In this document: positions 1-8,395 of the stretch, one piece after another
How the letters are laid out: every line of letters begins with the position of its first letter
Position numbering within the stretch: the stretch's first letter is position 1
Assembly (NCBI GenBank): GCA_004551945.1
Contig: SFPN01000002.1
Coordinates: 1 to 64,000, forward strand
Direction: 5' to 3'
Length of the DNA stretch: 64,000 nucleotides
Origin: Clostridiales bacterium
GTDB lineage: Bacteria > Bacillota > Clostridia > Oscillospirales > Oscillospiraceae
Position numbers and translations under genes: made by a program
Notes under the pieces: generated by a model
The model's database searches: none
Told to the model about the DNA's origin: nothing
What the model saw: the letters and a program-made list of their open reading frames with translations, nothing else

Positions 1-1
1 T

Positions 2-421
2 ATTAATATGAGTCCCCGGTTTAGTCAACAGTTAGACGAAATTAAATCCTTTAATTATAAGCACATATATCGTCACAATAGGCTTGAGCCATTTAAGCAT
101 TATTCGGAGTTAGTGATTACACAAATATTTAACACATTGCTTTCTTTCTATGATGGGAGGCATACTTGGAATCTGCTAGCCGAGAACAAACATTTTACGC
201 CTACATTAATTGATTCATTTGAAAAGTGGTTAGCCCGATATTGTTCTGAAACAATCATTCCTGCCGGTAAACTTAAGGAACTCTCCTTGCAATGCGAAAA
301 TGAAAAAATCTACCAGGAGTTGCAAACGCGCGAGCTATATATTCGGGCAATTATCGATTACATCTCCGGTATGACCGATCGCTTTGCAATTTCCCTTTTC
401 CAAGAATTACTAGAATACTAA
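2..421 (+). CDS. dGTPase-like protein, C-terminal part (cut by window edge)
   Basis: The reading frame is open to the left edge, so the 5' part lies outside the window and the ATG at position 8 is probably internal. The C-terminal stretch DYISGMTDRFAISLFQELL closely resembles the end of deoxyguanosinetriphosphate triphosphohydrolase-like (HD superfamily) proteins. Such enzymes hydrolyse dGTP to deoxyguanosine and triphosphate; the HD metal site would be in the missing half. Codon use is AT-rich (many aaa, att, tat), unlike the GC-rich neighbours downstream. Together with the tRNA remnant at 936 this suggests cargo at the end of an integrated element. The family call rests on the C-terminal motif only. 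Confidence 0.6.
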   Translation: MNMSPRFSQQLDEIKSFNYKHIYRHNRLEPFKHYSELVITQIFNTLLSFYDGRHTWNLLAENKHFTPTLIDSFEKWLARYCSETIIPAGKLKELSLQCENEKIYQELQTRELYIRAIIDYISGMTDRFAISLFQELLEY

Positions 422-935
422 TCGCTTAGTTGATGAACGGCCGCTTACCTTAATTTTCTGCCACCGCTTACAATAACGGCGGCGCTACCCTAACACGCCC
501 GATTCCCGGAAACCCTTGATTTTCGAGGCTTTCCGGGCATCGCTTACATTAGTTCCGGCGGGATACTTCCGAAACGGAAAGCAACTGATAATGCCTCTGT
601 AACTGCGATAAGGTATCAGAGGACGGATATCGCCCTCCAGAAAAAGATGTATGTAGAACAAGAGAGAGTGCCTTTTGACATTCCCTCTTGCAGCGTATTC
701 AAGATTTAATCAGAGCATATAAAGTCTCTTTGACCGGCTTGGATAAGTGTGTGGCTAATAAAATGTGCTAATAAAGTGGCTAATACGTGGGCTGATTTTG
801 CCCCGAAATTGGCTAATACGGCGGAATATCTGGCACCACTGCACAGCACAAAGTTCGATCAAAAGTGTTGATTTTCAAGGGTTTTTCGGTATTTTCGGGT
901 GCTGTGAACCATACGATACGAAACGGACAACTCAA
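422..935. other. AT-richer noncoding end of an integrated element
   Basis: About 510 bases with no convincing gene. The short string CGCTTAC recurs at 442, 465 and 541, with a variant at 422. Inverted segments occur around 516-540 (TCCCGGAAA against TTTCCGGG) and 594-623 (CCTCTG against CAGAGG). A short open stretch ending in AANKMC near 770 and a longer one through 740-868 have no start with a ribosome binding site; they could be relics of a recombinase tail but cannot be identified. The GC-rich host sequence begins shortly after 980. Confidence 0.45.
753..818 (+). repeat. Four direct GGCTAATA repeats, possible integrase arm sites
   Basis: GGCTAATA occurs at 753-760, 778-785 and 811-818, and TGCTAATA at 766-773. 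Flanks are partly conserved (GTGGCTAATAAA, GTGGCTAATACG). They lie 120-180 bases inside the proposed recombination site at 936. Tyrosine integrases of Tn916-like and other conjugative elements bind short direct repeats (arm sites) near element ends, so this placement fits. No integrase gene is in the window, so the role is inferred. Confidence 0.4.
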
Positions 936-980
936 CTCCTAAGCGGTAGGCCACCAGTTAGAGTCTGGTCGGGGGTGCCA
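936..980 (+). pseudogene. 3' half of tRNA-Arg(CCU): integration scar
   Basis: From 936 the sequence reads as an anticodon loop CTCCTAA (anticodon CCT at 938-940), then a 3' anticodon strand, a T arm with stem ACCAG (953-957) / CTGGT (965-969) and a 7-base loop, the acceptor strand CGGGGGT (970-976), discriminator G and encoded CCA (978-980). The matching 5' half is absent: bases upstream do not pair with the anticodon or acceptor strands. The T loop reads TTAGAGT, with A in place of the near-invariant C56, so the fragment has drifted. This is the pattern left when an element integrates in the anticodon-loop region of a tRNA gene. Confidence 0.65.
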
Positions 981-985
981 AAAAA

Positions 986-1009
986 CGCTGCAAGCCTTGG
1001 CTTGCAGCG
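986..1009. terminator. Bidirectional intrinsic terminator
   Basis: An 11-bp perfect stem (986-996 with 999-1009, 2-base loop) is flanked by A6 on the left and a T-rich tract on the right. It ends the minus-strand DUF2812-like gene and closes the tRNA remnant on the plus strand. Confidence 0.85.
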
Positions 1010-1021
1010 TTTTGCTTTGAT

Positions 1022-1708
1022 TCACCAGAGATACCCCAGCAGCACAAGGATCAGGCAGAGGCTGGGCACCATGCTGAACATCACGCAGAAATTCTTCACC
1101 CGGATCAGGGGATACCGGGCGGGGGGAGTGGAGTAGGGAATCCCCGTCTCCAGGGCCTGCTTCAGCCCCCGCAGGTGGAGGGTGTCCACCGCGTAGGCCA
1201 GGACCTCGATGGCGACCATGGCCGCCGCGCAGAGCAGGGTGGCGATCCCAAGAAAGAGCAGGGACCGGGCGTCAGCGCTGCCGGCCCCGGCCAGCGGGAG
1301 GGTATCCCCGGCCAGCAGCAGGAGCAGAAGCAGCAGCGGGAGCGCAAGACGCCGGGCTGCGGCGGAGATGGCGGCGCTTATGTTGCAGGGAACGAAGTCG
1401 GTGTAGTGGCCCGCCACGTTTTTGGCCCAGTCCTGCTGCCAGACGGGCTCCCCTGGGGTGGGGAAGATCTCGGCCCCGTTGTTCAGGCCGGGGATCTTGT
1501 CCGCACCCCGGAAGGTCTCCAGGGGTGGGCTGTCCGGGTCGAAGCGCATGCTGTATGCCCGGGGCGGCGCGTCCGTTCTGCGGAACAGGGTAAAGGAGCG
1601 GTAGATGCGGCTGGCCTGGTACCCCTGGCGGGCATAGCGGTCCAGAAACCGGAGAAACCCGGCCTGGTCCTGCAGGTCAACAGGATGAATGACAAGTTTT
1701 GTGTTCAT
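1022..1708 (-). CDS. DUF2812-like membrane protein
   Basis: 228 residues. The N-terminal half is soluble: a short domain in which a single 'domain of aromatic and charged residues' (DQAGFLRFLDRYARQGYQ, then LFRRTDAPPRAYSMRFDP) resembles the DUF2812 pattern of a helix followed by a small sheet. The C-terminal half has three to four hydrophobic segments (around 120-140, 150-172 and 208-226). A paralogue lies at 25815-26498 with the same layout (DLQDREGFLAFL and VFRRTDTPPKGYTMAYDP). DUF2812 proteins are often found near PadR regulators, but none is adjacent here. Function unknown. The gene is monocistronic, with a TGATATAAT extended -10 about 33 bases upstream. Confidence 0.6.
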   Translation of the reverse strand: MNTKLVIHPVDLQDQAGFLRFLDRYARQGYQASRIYRSFTLFRRTDAPPRAYSMRFDPDSPPLETFRGADKIPGLNNGAEIFPTPGEPVWQQDWAKNVAGHYTDFVPCNISAAISAAARRLALPLLLLLLLLAGDTLPLAGAGSADARSLLFLGIATLLCAAAMVAIEVLAYAVDTLHLRGLKQALETGIPYSTPPARYPLIRVKNFCVMFSMVPSLCLILVLLGYLW

Positions 1709-1740
1709 CGCGGGGTCCTTTCGAAAGTCTATTTTTATAG

Positions 1741-1749
1741 ATTATATCA
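1741..1749 (-). promoter_or_regulatory. Extended -10 promoter of the DUF2812-like gene
   Basis: On the minus strand TGATATAAT (TATAAT at 1746-1741) lies 33 bases before the ATG at 1708. No clear -35 box is seen. Confidence 0.45.
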
Positions 1750-1811
1750 TGCCCTTTGCCCTTCCGCAACCTGTTCCGGGGGAAATGTCCCCGCTTTTTT
1801 CCGGGAAACAG

Positions 1812-1840
1812 GTGACAGAACCGGGGATTTGCGGTATACT
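1812..1840 (+). promoter_or_regulatory. Promoter of ilvA
   Basis: GTGACA (1812-1817), a 17-base spacer and TATACT (1835-1840), followed by a short 5' UTR to the GGGAGG ribosome binding site at 1862. Confidence 0.7.
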
Positions 1841-1874
1841 GCAAATTAACCTACAAAAACAGGGAGGATGCGCC

Positions 1875-3077
1875 ATGCTGACCATCAATGACTTCCAGGC
1901 GGCTGCGGACCGCCTGAAAAATGTTGTCCACAAGATCTCCCTCTCCTCCTCCAAGACCTTCTCGGAGATGACCGGAGCGGAGGTTTATTTAAAATACGAA
2001 AACCAGCAGAAAACCGGCTCCTTCAAGGTGCGGGGAGCCTACAACAAGATCATGAAGCGGTATGAGGAGGGCGGCCTGCAGGCGGTGGTGGCCTCCTCCG
2101 CGGGCAACCACGCCCAGGGGGTGGCCTTCGCCGCCTCCCGGATCGGGGTGCCCGCCACCATCGTCATGCCCCGGTCCACCCCCATTGCCAAGGTCTCCGC
2201 CACCAAGGGCTACGGAGCCAAGGTGGTCCTCCACGGGGCCATCTACGACGAGGCCTACGCCAAGGCCTGTGAGATCGTGGAGCAGGAGGGGGCGGAGTTC
2301 ATCCACCCCTTCGACGACGAGGACGTGATCGCCGGCCAGGGCACCATCGCCCTGGAGATCCTCTCCGACCTGCCCTTTGTGGACATGGTCCTGGTCCCCG
2401 CCGGGGGCGGCGGGCTGGTGTCGGGCATTGCCGCCTGCATCAAGCAGATTAACCCCCGCATCCAGGTGGTGGGGGTCCAGGCAGAGGGGGCGGACGCCAT
2501 TGTGTCCTCCTTCGGGAAGGACACGGTGCAGTCCTCGGCCTCGGTCCACACCATTGCCGACGGCATCGCCGTGAAAACCCCCGGGTCCGTGACCATGGGG
2601 TACATCAACCAGTACGTGGACCAGATGGTTACCGTCTCCGACGAGGAGATCGCCGGGACCATCCTGCTGCTTTTGGAGCGCACCAAGCAGGTGGTGGAGC
2701 CCGCCGGGGCGGCTCCCCTGGCGGCGGTGCTGAACCACAAGGTGGACGTGGCGGGGAAGAAAATCTGCTGCGTCCTCTCCGGGGGCAACATTGACGTGTC
2801 CTTTATCCACAAGGTGGTGGAAAAGGGCCTGGTGACCCGGGGCCGCCACCTGAAGTTCTCCACCGTCATGCCCGACGTGCCCGGCGCTCTGGAGCGGTTT
2901 GCCCATCTGGTGGCCGGGGCGGAGGCCAACATCATCAACTTCCAGCACGACCGGGTCCAGGCCGACCTGGCCATCGGGGACGCCATCATCCACGTGGTGT
3001 GCGAGGTCAGCGGCCAGGAGCACGGCCAGCGGCTGCTGGACACCCTGCGGAAGGCGGGGTATCAGATTTTAAACTGA
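1875..3077 (+). CDS. ilvA: Threonine ammonia-lyase with ACT domain
   Basis: 400 residues, the usual size of the catabolic/medium-form threonine dehydratase. PLP-dependent deamination of threonine to 2-oxobutanoate and ammonia, feeding isoleucine synthesis or fermentation. The PLP lysine is K51 in GSFKVRGA; the phosphate-binding glycine loop is PAGGGGLVSG. Residues from about 330 form an ACT domain (RHLKFSTVMPDVPGALERF), the allosteric module of this group. The start is the ATG at 1875, which has GGGAGG seven bases upstream; the open frame extends 62 codons further, but over the promoter. Monocistronic between its own promoter at 1812 and the terminator at 3167. Whether the role is biosynthetic or degradative cannot be told from sequence. 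Confidence 0.93.
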   Translation: MLTINDFQAAADRLKNVVHKISLSSSKTFSEMTGAEVYLKYENQQKTGSFKVRGAYNKIMKRYEEGGLQAVVASSAGNHAQGVAFAASRIGVPATIVMPRSTPIAKVSATKGYGAKVVLHGAIYDEAYAKACEIVEQEGAEFIHPFDDEDVIAGQGTIALEILSDLPFVDMVLVPAGGGGLVSGIAACIKQINPRIQVVGVQAEGADAIVSSFGKDTVQSSASVHTIADGIAVKTPGSVTMGYINQYVDQMVTVSDEEIAGTILLLLERTKQVVEPAGAAPLAAVLNHKVDVAGKKICCVLSGGNIDVSFIHKVVEKGLVTRGRHLKFSTVMPDVPGALERFAHLVAGAEANIINFQHDRVQADLAIGDAIIHVVCEVSGQEHGQRLLDTLRKAGYQILN

Positions 3078-3166
3078 GAGAAATAAAAGAGCGCATTGCG
3101 GCATGCGCGGGGGGTCGCCTCCGGCGGGGCCCCCTTTCCAGGGAATAAGGTTGTCAACAAAAAATA

Positions 3167-3197
3167 CGGTCAGACCCTTCTGGGGTCTGACCGTTTT
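3167..3197. terminator. Intrinsic terminator shared by ilvA and the YaaH-family gene
   Basis: Perfect 11-bp stem 3167-3177 / 3183-3193, followed by TTTTCTT on the plus strand and an A-rich tract on the other side, so it can work for both convergent genes. Confidence 0.88.
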
Positions 3198-3245
3198 CTT
3201 GAGCCGGTTTCATGGGTGGATGGGATGAGGTCTTTGTTTCTGCTT

Positions 3246-3779
3246 TTAGATAAGCTGGGGGAAGAGCAGGAACAGAGAGATCAGGCCAATGGCCAGATTG
3301 CAGACGCCGGCAAACTTGCTCAGGGCAGGCTTGCCGGTGTACCAGGCGGGGATCAGGGTGAGCAGCAGCAAGTCAATGACCAGCAGGTCGATGCCCAGGG
3401 GCCAGACCAGACCGTCCTGGAAGGCGCGGATGGTGAACAGGATGCACAGGACCAGGCCGCACAGGAAGAAGTGGGCCATCATTTTCTTGTCGCCGCCCTT
3501 TAAGAAAAAGAGCCCGACCAGGACCCAGAACAGGCCGAAAAAGCCGAACACGGTGCCCAGGTAGCTGCTGTGGTCGCCGCCCACAGAGAACAGGAACATC
3601 CAAACAGAGGTGAAAAGCTGGCAGACGCCGCCGAAGAGGATGGCGATGAAGCCCAGAGAGCGGGTGATTTCCTCGTGCTTGCCGCCCTTGACGCCCACGC
3701 CCACCTGTTCCAGACCGAAACAGATGACCGTGGCGAACAGGCCGAATACGCCGATTGCTTCAGGGTTTACTGGGAGCAT
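3246..3779 (-). CDS. GPR1/FUN34/YaaH (AceTr) family transporter
   Basis: 177 residues, almost entirely hydrophobic with about six membrane segments, matching the size and topology of acetate/succinate channels such as SatP (YaaH). The N-terminal PVNPEAIGVFGLF resembles the family signature N-P-[AV]-P-[LVI]-G-L; the last segments (SKFAGVCNLAIGLISLF) also fit. Members move acetate or other short acids across the inner membrane, useful for a fermenter. The signature is degenerate (Glu where Ala is usual), so the substrate is open. AAAGGAGG lies six bases before the ATG. Monocistronic. Confidence 0.62.
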   Translation of the reverse strand: MLPVNPEAIGVFGLFATVICFGLEQVGVGVKGGKHEEITRSLGFIAILFGGVCQLFTSVWMFLFSVGGDHSSYLGTVFGFFGLFWVLVGLFFLKGGDKKMMAHFFLCGLVLCILFTIRAFQDGLVWPLGIDLLVIDLLLLTLIPAWYTGKPALSKFAGVCNLAIGLISLFLLFPQLI

Positions 3780-3865
3780 TAGAGGCCTCCTTTAAAATCT
3801 TTCTATTCGCTGAAACCGGAATCCGGGCGCTTCGCCAGGAAATCCCTGGGACCGCCCAAGCATCA

Positions 3866-3874
3866 ATTAGACCA
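3866..3874 (-). promoter_or_regulatory. Extended -10 upstream of the YaaH-family gene
   Basis: Minus-strand TATGGTCTAAT (TCTAAT at 3871-3866), sharing the TATGG extension seen at other promoters in the window. The 5' UTR would be about 80 bases. No good -35 box. Nothing else is recognised in the 376-base gap 3780-4155 apart from the terminator at 4102. Confidence 0.4.
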
Positions 3875-4101
3875 TAAATTACCGGATAAACGACAAAAGA
3901 TCAACCTATTCTGCCTAAAGAAAACGATTGGAAAGATTTCTTCGCGAAAAAAGACGGAACGCCTGCAATTCCCAAGGAAACCTGAAGCTTTCATGAAAAA
4001 CGGCGGAAAACCGGCAGGGATATTTTGGGAAAACCCGGGCATTTCCGGGAAATTTCCCGAAAAACGGCGGAAGCTCTGCAAGGCCATGCAAGGAGAAGGA
4101 C

Positions 4102-4134
4102 AAAAAAATTCCCGGCGGCAGGGAGCCGTCCGGG
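4102..4134 (-). terminator. Intrinsic terminator of the first M23 gene
   Basis: Minus-strand hairpin CCCGGACGGC / GCCGCCGGG (4134-4111, one mismatch) followed by AATTTTTTTG (4110-4101). Confidence 0.8.
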
Positions 4135-4155
4135 GAAACAAACAGGATTTTGAGA

Positions 4156-5541
4156 TTATGGGAGGCATTGCAGGGGGTCGATGGGCTCCTCCTGCCAGCG
4201 GACCTCGAAGTGACAGTGGGGGCCGGTGGACCGGCCGGTGGAGCCCATGAGGGCGATCTGCTGGCCCTGGGTTACCTGCTCCCCCACCTGGACCAGCAGC
4301 TGGGAGCAGTGGCCGTAGTAGGTGGCAAAGCCGTTGCCGTGGTCCACGATCACCAGGTTGCCGTAGCTGCCTTTCTCGCCGGACCAGGTGACGGTGCCCC
4401 CGGCGGCGGCATAGATGGGGGTGCCCATGGAATTGGCAATGTCCGTGCCGCTGTGGAAGCTGGTGGAGCCGAAAATGTACCGGGAGCCGAAGGGCGAGGT
4501 GATCTGCCCGGTGCAGGGCCACTGGAACCGCCCCTGGGCCCCCTGGACCCCCGTGGCGGTGCCCACGGACACAAGGGTGGGGACCGGCTCCGTAAGCACC
4601 TGGCTGGAGAGGTTCTCCCGGCCGGTCTCCACCCCGCAGCGGCGGGTGACCCGGTCGGTGCGCGCTTCCACCCCCTCCGTCCCCTGCTGGATGACCTGGG
4701 TCTCTCCCGCCAGCAGGGAGGCGTCCTCCTGCTCCTGGGTGGGGGCGGGGATGGGCTGGGTGTAGGTGACCTCCTCAATGGTCTCCACCACCAGCAGGGG
4801 CGCGGCGGTTTCTTCTGTCTCCGGGAGGGCGGCAGCGTCCAGGGCGGCCATCACTGTGACGGCGTCTCCTTCTTCTGTCTCCTCCGGTGGCTGCTCCAGC
4901 CGAGCAGCCAGGGCCTCCGGGTCCAGAATTTCCGCCTGGGCGGGGAGGTAGTCCAGGGTGATTTCCAGGGTGCTGGCGAAGGTCACCGAGAGGGTGTCCG
5001 CCGTAGCGTAGTGCGCCCGGACCAGATCCAGGGCCTGGTGGATCTCCTCCCGGCTCAGGCAGGCCCCGGCGGCGATGCCGTCCACGGTGAGGACGCAGGC
5101 CTCCTGGACCTGGGGCACCGTCTCCATCAGGCTGGCGGTGAGCTCCTCGGAGGTTTGCAGCTTTTCCTTGGGGGCGATGGTCAGGGCCACCTTGGTGTCC
5201 TGGGGGTAGGCGTAGTCGGCGTGGATGATTTGGGAGACCTGGCGCTCCACCTGGTCCACCGCCTGCTGGTAGGTCTCCTGCCCCCGGACGTAGGCCAGGG
5301 GGGCGTCCCCCTGGGAGATGACCGCGTAGCACAGGGTGCAGGTGGAGGCCACCACCGCCCCAATTGTGGTGAGCCCCGCCAGGCCCAGCAGGGTCCCGGC
5401 CAGCAGCGCCCGCCGGCTGGGGGGGCGCTTCCGCCGGGGCTGGGCCGCCTGGAGGCGAAGGTCCTCCAGCTGACAGAAAAATTCCTCCGGGCCGGTCAGG
5501 TCGTCCTGGCTCCAGCCCCGGGAAGGGGGATGCTTGTTCAA
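4156..5541 (-). CDS. Membrane-anchored M23 endopeptidase with G5 domain
   Basis: 461 residues from the TTG at 5541, which has AAAGGAG eight bases upstream; the open frame extends 12 codons further, to a weaker start. Order: cytoplasmic basic tail (1-44), one membrane segment (about 45-66), a long extracellular region, a G5-like domain (about 265-340), and a C-terminal M23 (LytM) metallopeptidase. Zinc ligands are visible as HSGTD and as GPHCHFEV (HxH). It should cleave peptide cross-links in peptidoglycan from outside the membrane. It is a paralogue of the protein at 57834-59558 but lacks the LysM insert and the Pro/Glu-rich tail. Divergent from the HTH regulator at 5818. SpoIIQ-like roles in sporulation are possible but not shown. 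Confidence 0.85.
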   Translation of the reverse strand: MNKHPPSRGWSQDDLTGPEEFFCQLEDLRLQAAQPRRKRPPSRRALLAGTLLGLAGLTTIGAVVASTCTLCYAVISQGDAPLAYVRGQETYQQAVDQVERQVSQIIHADYAYPQDTKVALTIAPKEKLQTSEELTASLMETVPQVQEACVLTVDGIAAGACLSREEIHQALDLVRAHYATADTLSVTFASTLEITLDYLPAQAEILDPEALAARLEQPPEETEEGDAVTVMAALDAAALPETEETAAPLLVVETIEEVTYTQPIPAPTQEQEDASLLAGETQVIQQGTEGVEARTDRVTRRCGVETGRENLSSQVLTEPVPTLVSVGTATGVQGAQGRFQWPCTGQITSPFGSRYIFGSTSFHSGTDIANSMGTPIYAAAGGTVTWSGEKGSYGNLVIVDHGNGFATYYGHCSQLLVQVGEQVTQGQQIALMGSTGRSTGPHCHFEVRWQEEPIDPLQCLP

Positions 5542-5603
5542 AGGGATCGCTCCTTTCTTCCGTTCTAAAAGAAACAAAAGAGTTACAAACTGGTGACAGA
5601 ATT

Positions 5604-5633
5604 AGCATACAAGGGGGTGGGCGGATTCGTCAA
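5604..5633 (-). promoter_or_regulatory. Candidate promoter of the first M23 gene
   Basis: Minus strand: TTGACG (5633-5628), 18-base spacer, TATGCT (5609-5604), about 60 bases before the chosen TTG start. Confidence 0.5.
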
Positions 5634-5718
5634 GGGGTTGCTTTTGGGCCTTTTTGTTCCTTGCCGTCCCATTGAGGGGAAGAAAGGGGACGGCGCAAAA
5701 AAAGATTGGGAGAAGCCC

Positions 5719-5747
5719 TTTACAGCGGGTATTTCTCAGGATATAAT
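5719..5747 (+). promoter_or_regulatory. Promoter of the HTH regulator
   Basis: TTTACA (5719-5724), 17-base spacer, TATAAT (5742-5747). Confidence 0.75.
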
Positions 5748-5774
5748 AATACGAACTGTTAAAAGAGAAAAGAA

Positions 5775-5804
5775 CCGCGCCGGTCTGGCTTCTGACCGGC
5801 GCGG
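5775..5804 (+). other. Strong 5'-UTR hairpin next to the regulator's ribosome binding site
   Basis: Perfect 11-bp GC-rich stem 5775-5785 / 5794-5804 with an 8-base loop. The GGGAGGAG ribosome binding site begins inside the 3' arm, so folding could limit translation. There is no T tract, so it is not a normal terminator. Confidence 0.55.
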
Positions 5805-5817
5805 GAGGAGTGTTGGG

Positions 5818-6207
5818 ATGAATGTCATGTTTTCTCAGGCGCTGTCCTATCTGCGCCATGAAAAGGGGATCAGCCAGCGGCAGGCGGCCCAGGACCTGGG
5901 GGTGTCCCAGGCCCTGCTGTCCCACTATGAAAACGGAATCCGGGAGCCCGGCCTGACCTTTGTGGTGAAGGCCTGCGACTATTACCAGGTGTCGGCGGAC
6001 TATCTGCTGGGGCGGACCAACGACCGGTCCTGTCCCGCCGGGACCACCGAGAGCAGCCAGCCGGACCCGGCGGTCATGCTCCGCACGGCGGACACCCTCA
6101 GCCGGGTCTGCGCGGACCTGTGCCGGGAGGAGCCGGAGCTGGGACTGCTGTTCCGCCGGCTGGCCACCCAGCTGGGCAAGGACCTGGGCAAAGGCCCCGG
6201 CCGGTGA
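5818..6207 (+). CDS. XRE-family HTH transcriptional regulator
   Basis: 129 residues. The N-terminal 65 residues form a Cro/C1-type helix-turn-helix (LSYLRHEKGISQRQAAQDLG, then SQALLSHYENGIREP), followed by the YYQVSADYLLGR segment common to chromosomal XRE regulators. The C-terminal half is helical, with no recognised ligand domain. The start is the ATG at 5818 behind GGAGGAG; the open frame extends upstream through the promoter, so earlier starts are rejected. Its 5' UTR carries a hairpin (5775) that may govern its own translation. Targets are unknown; the divergent M23 gene is the nearest candidate. lepA follows 33 bases downstream. Confidence 0.85.
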   Translation: MNVMFSQALSYLRHEKGISQRQAAQDLGVSQALLSHYENGIREPGLTFVVKACDYYQVSADYLLGRTNDRSCPAGTTESSQPDPAVMLRTADTLSRVCADLCREEPELGLLFRRLATQLGKDLGKGPGR

Positions 6208-6240
6208 GCGCGCCGCGTTGTCAAAGAAGGAGGTAGAACG

Positions 6241-8046
<1,806 letters not shown>

Positions 8047-8395
8047 CCGTTTTGCCTTCCGGCACTGCCGCAGGCAGGACGCGCTTTTGCGCGCACAAGC
8101 GTTTTCCCGGCAGGGAAAACCTTGGCGGAGCCGAATTCATTTCGGCGGAGCAAAAGTAAAATTGGGGTCCCCTATTACAACACCAGACGGGTGCAGCGCA
8201 ATTTGGGTGTTTTGACGCCAATGGAAAAGCACCGGCTATCTCTGGCCGCATAAAAAGCGGCCAGCAGCGCATGTCTGCTGGCCGGGAAAATGTTATCGTT
8301 TTTCACTGTCCGCTTGACGGGATGCGGTTCAGGTTTATGCCGTCCGGGCCTTTGGCTTTGGCCCCCCCGCCGGGGGGCCGGGGCCCGGGTGAGAA
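8047..8395. terminator. Convergent intergenic region with the clpB terminator
   Basis: 349 bases between lepA and clpB with no gene. On the minus strand a hairpin at 8283-8259 (GGCCAGCAG / CTGCTGGCC) is followed by GCTTTTTA (8258-8251), a good clpB terminator. A second stem, TGGCCGC (8243-8249) / GCGGCCA (8257-8263), shares bases with it and cannot form at the same time. A very GC-rich hairpin (8361-8390) lies just after the clpB stop. The lepA side shows no obvious T-tailed terminator. Confidence 0.65.

Noticed and set aside
753..818. GGCTAATA repeats as a CRISPR array
   Set aside because: Units are only 8 bases, spacing is irregular (13, 12, 33), and there are no cas genes.
936..980. Complete tRNA-Arg gene
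   Set aside because: No 5' half: upstream bases pair with neither the acceptor nor the anticodon strand.
4156..5541. LysM domain in the first M23 protein
   Set aside because: The region matching the LysM of the paralogue (Y-V-V-Q-E-G-D-T-L) is absent.
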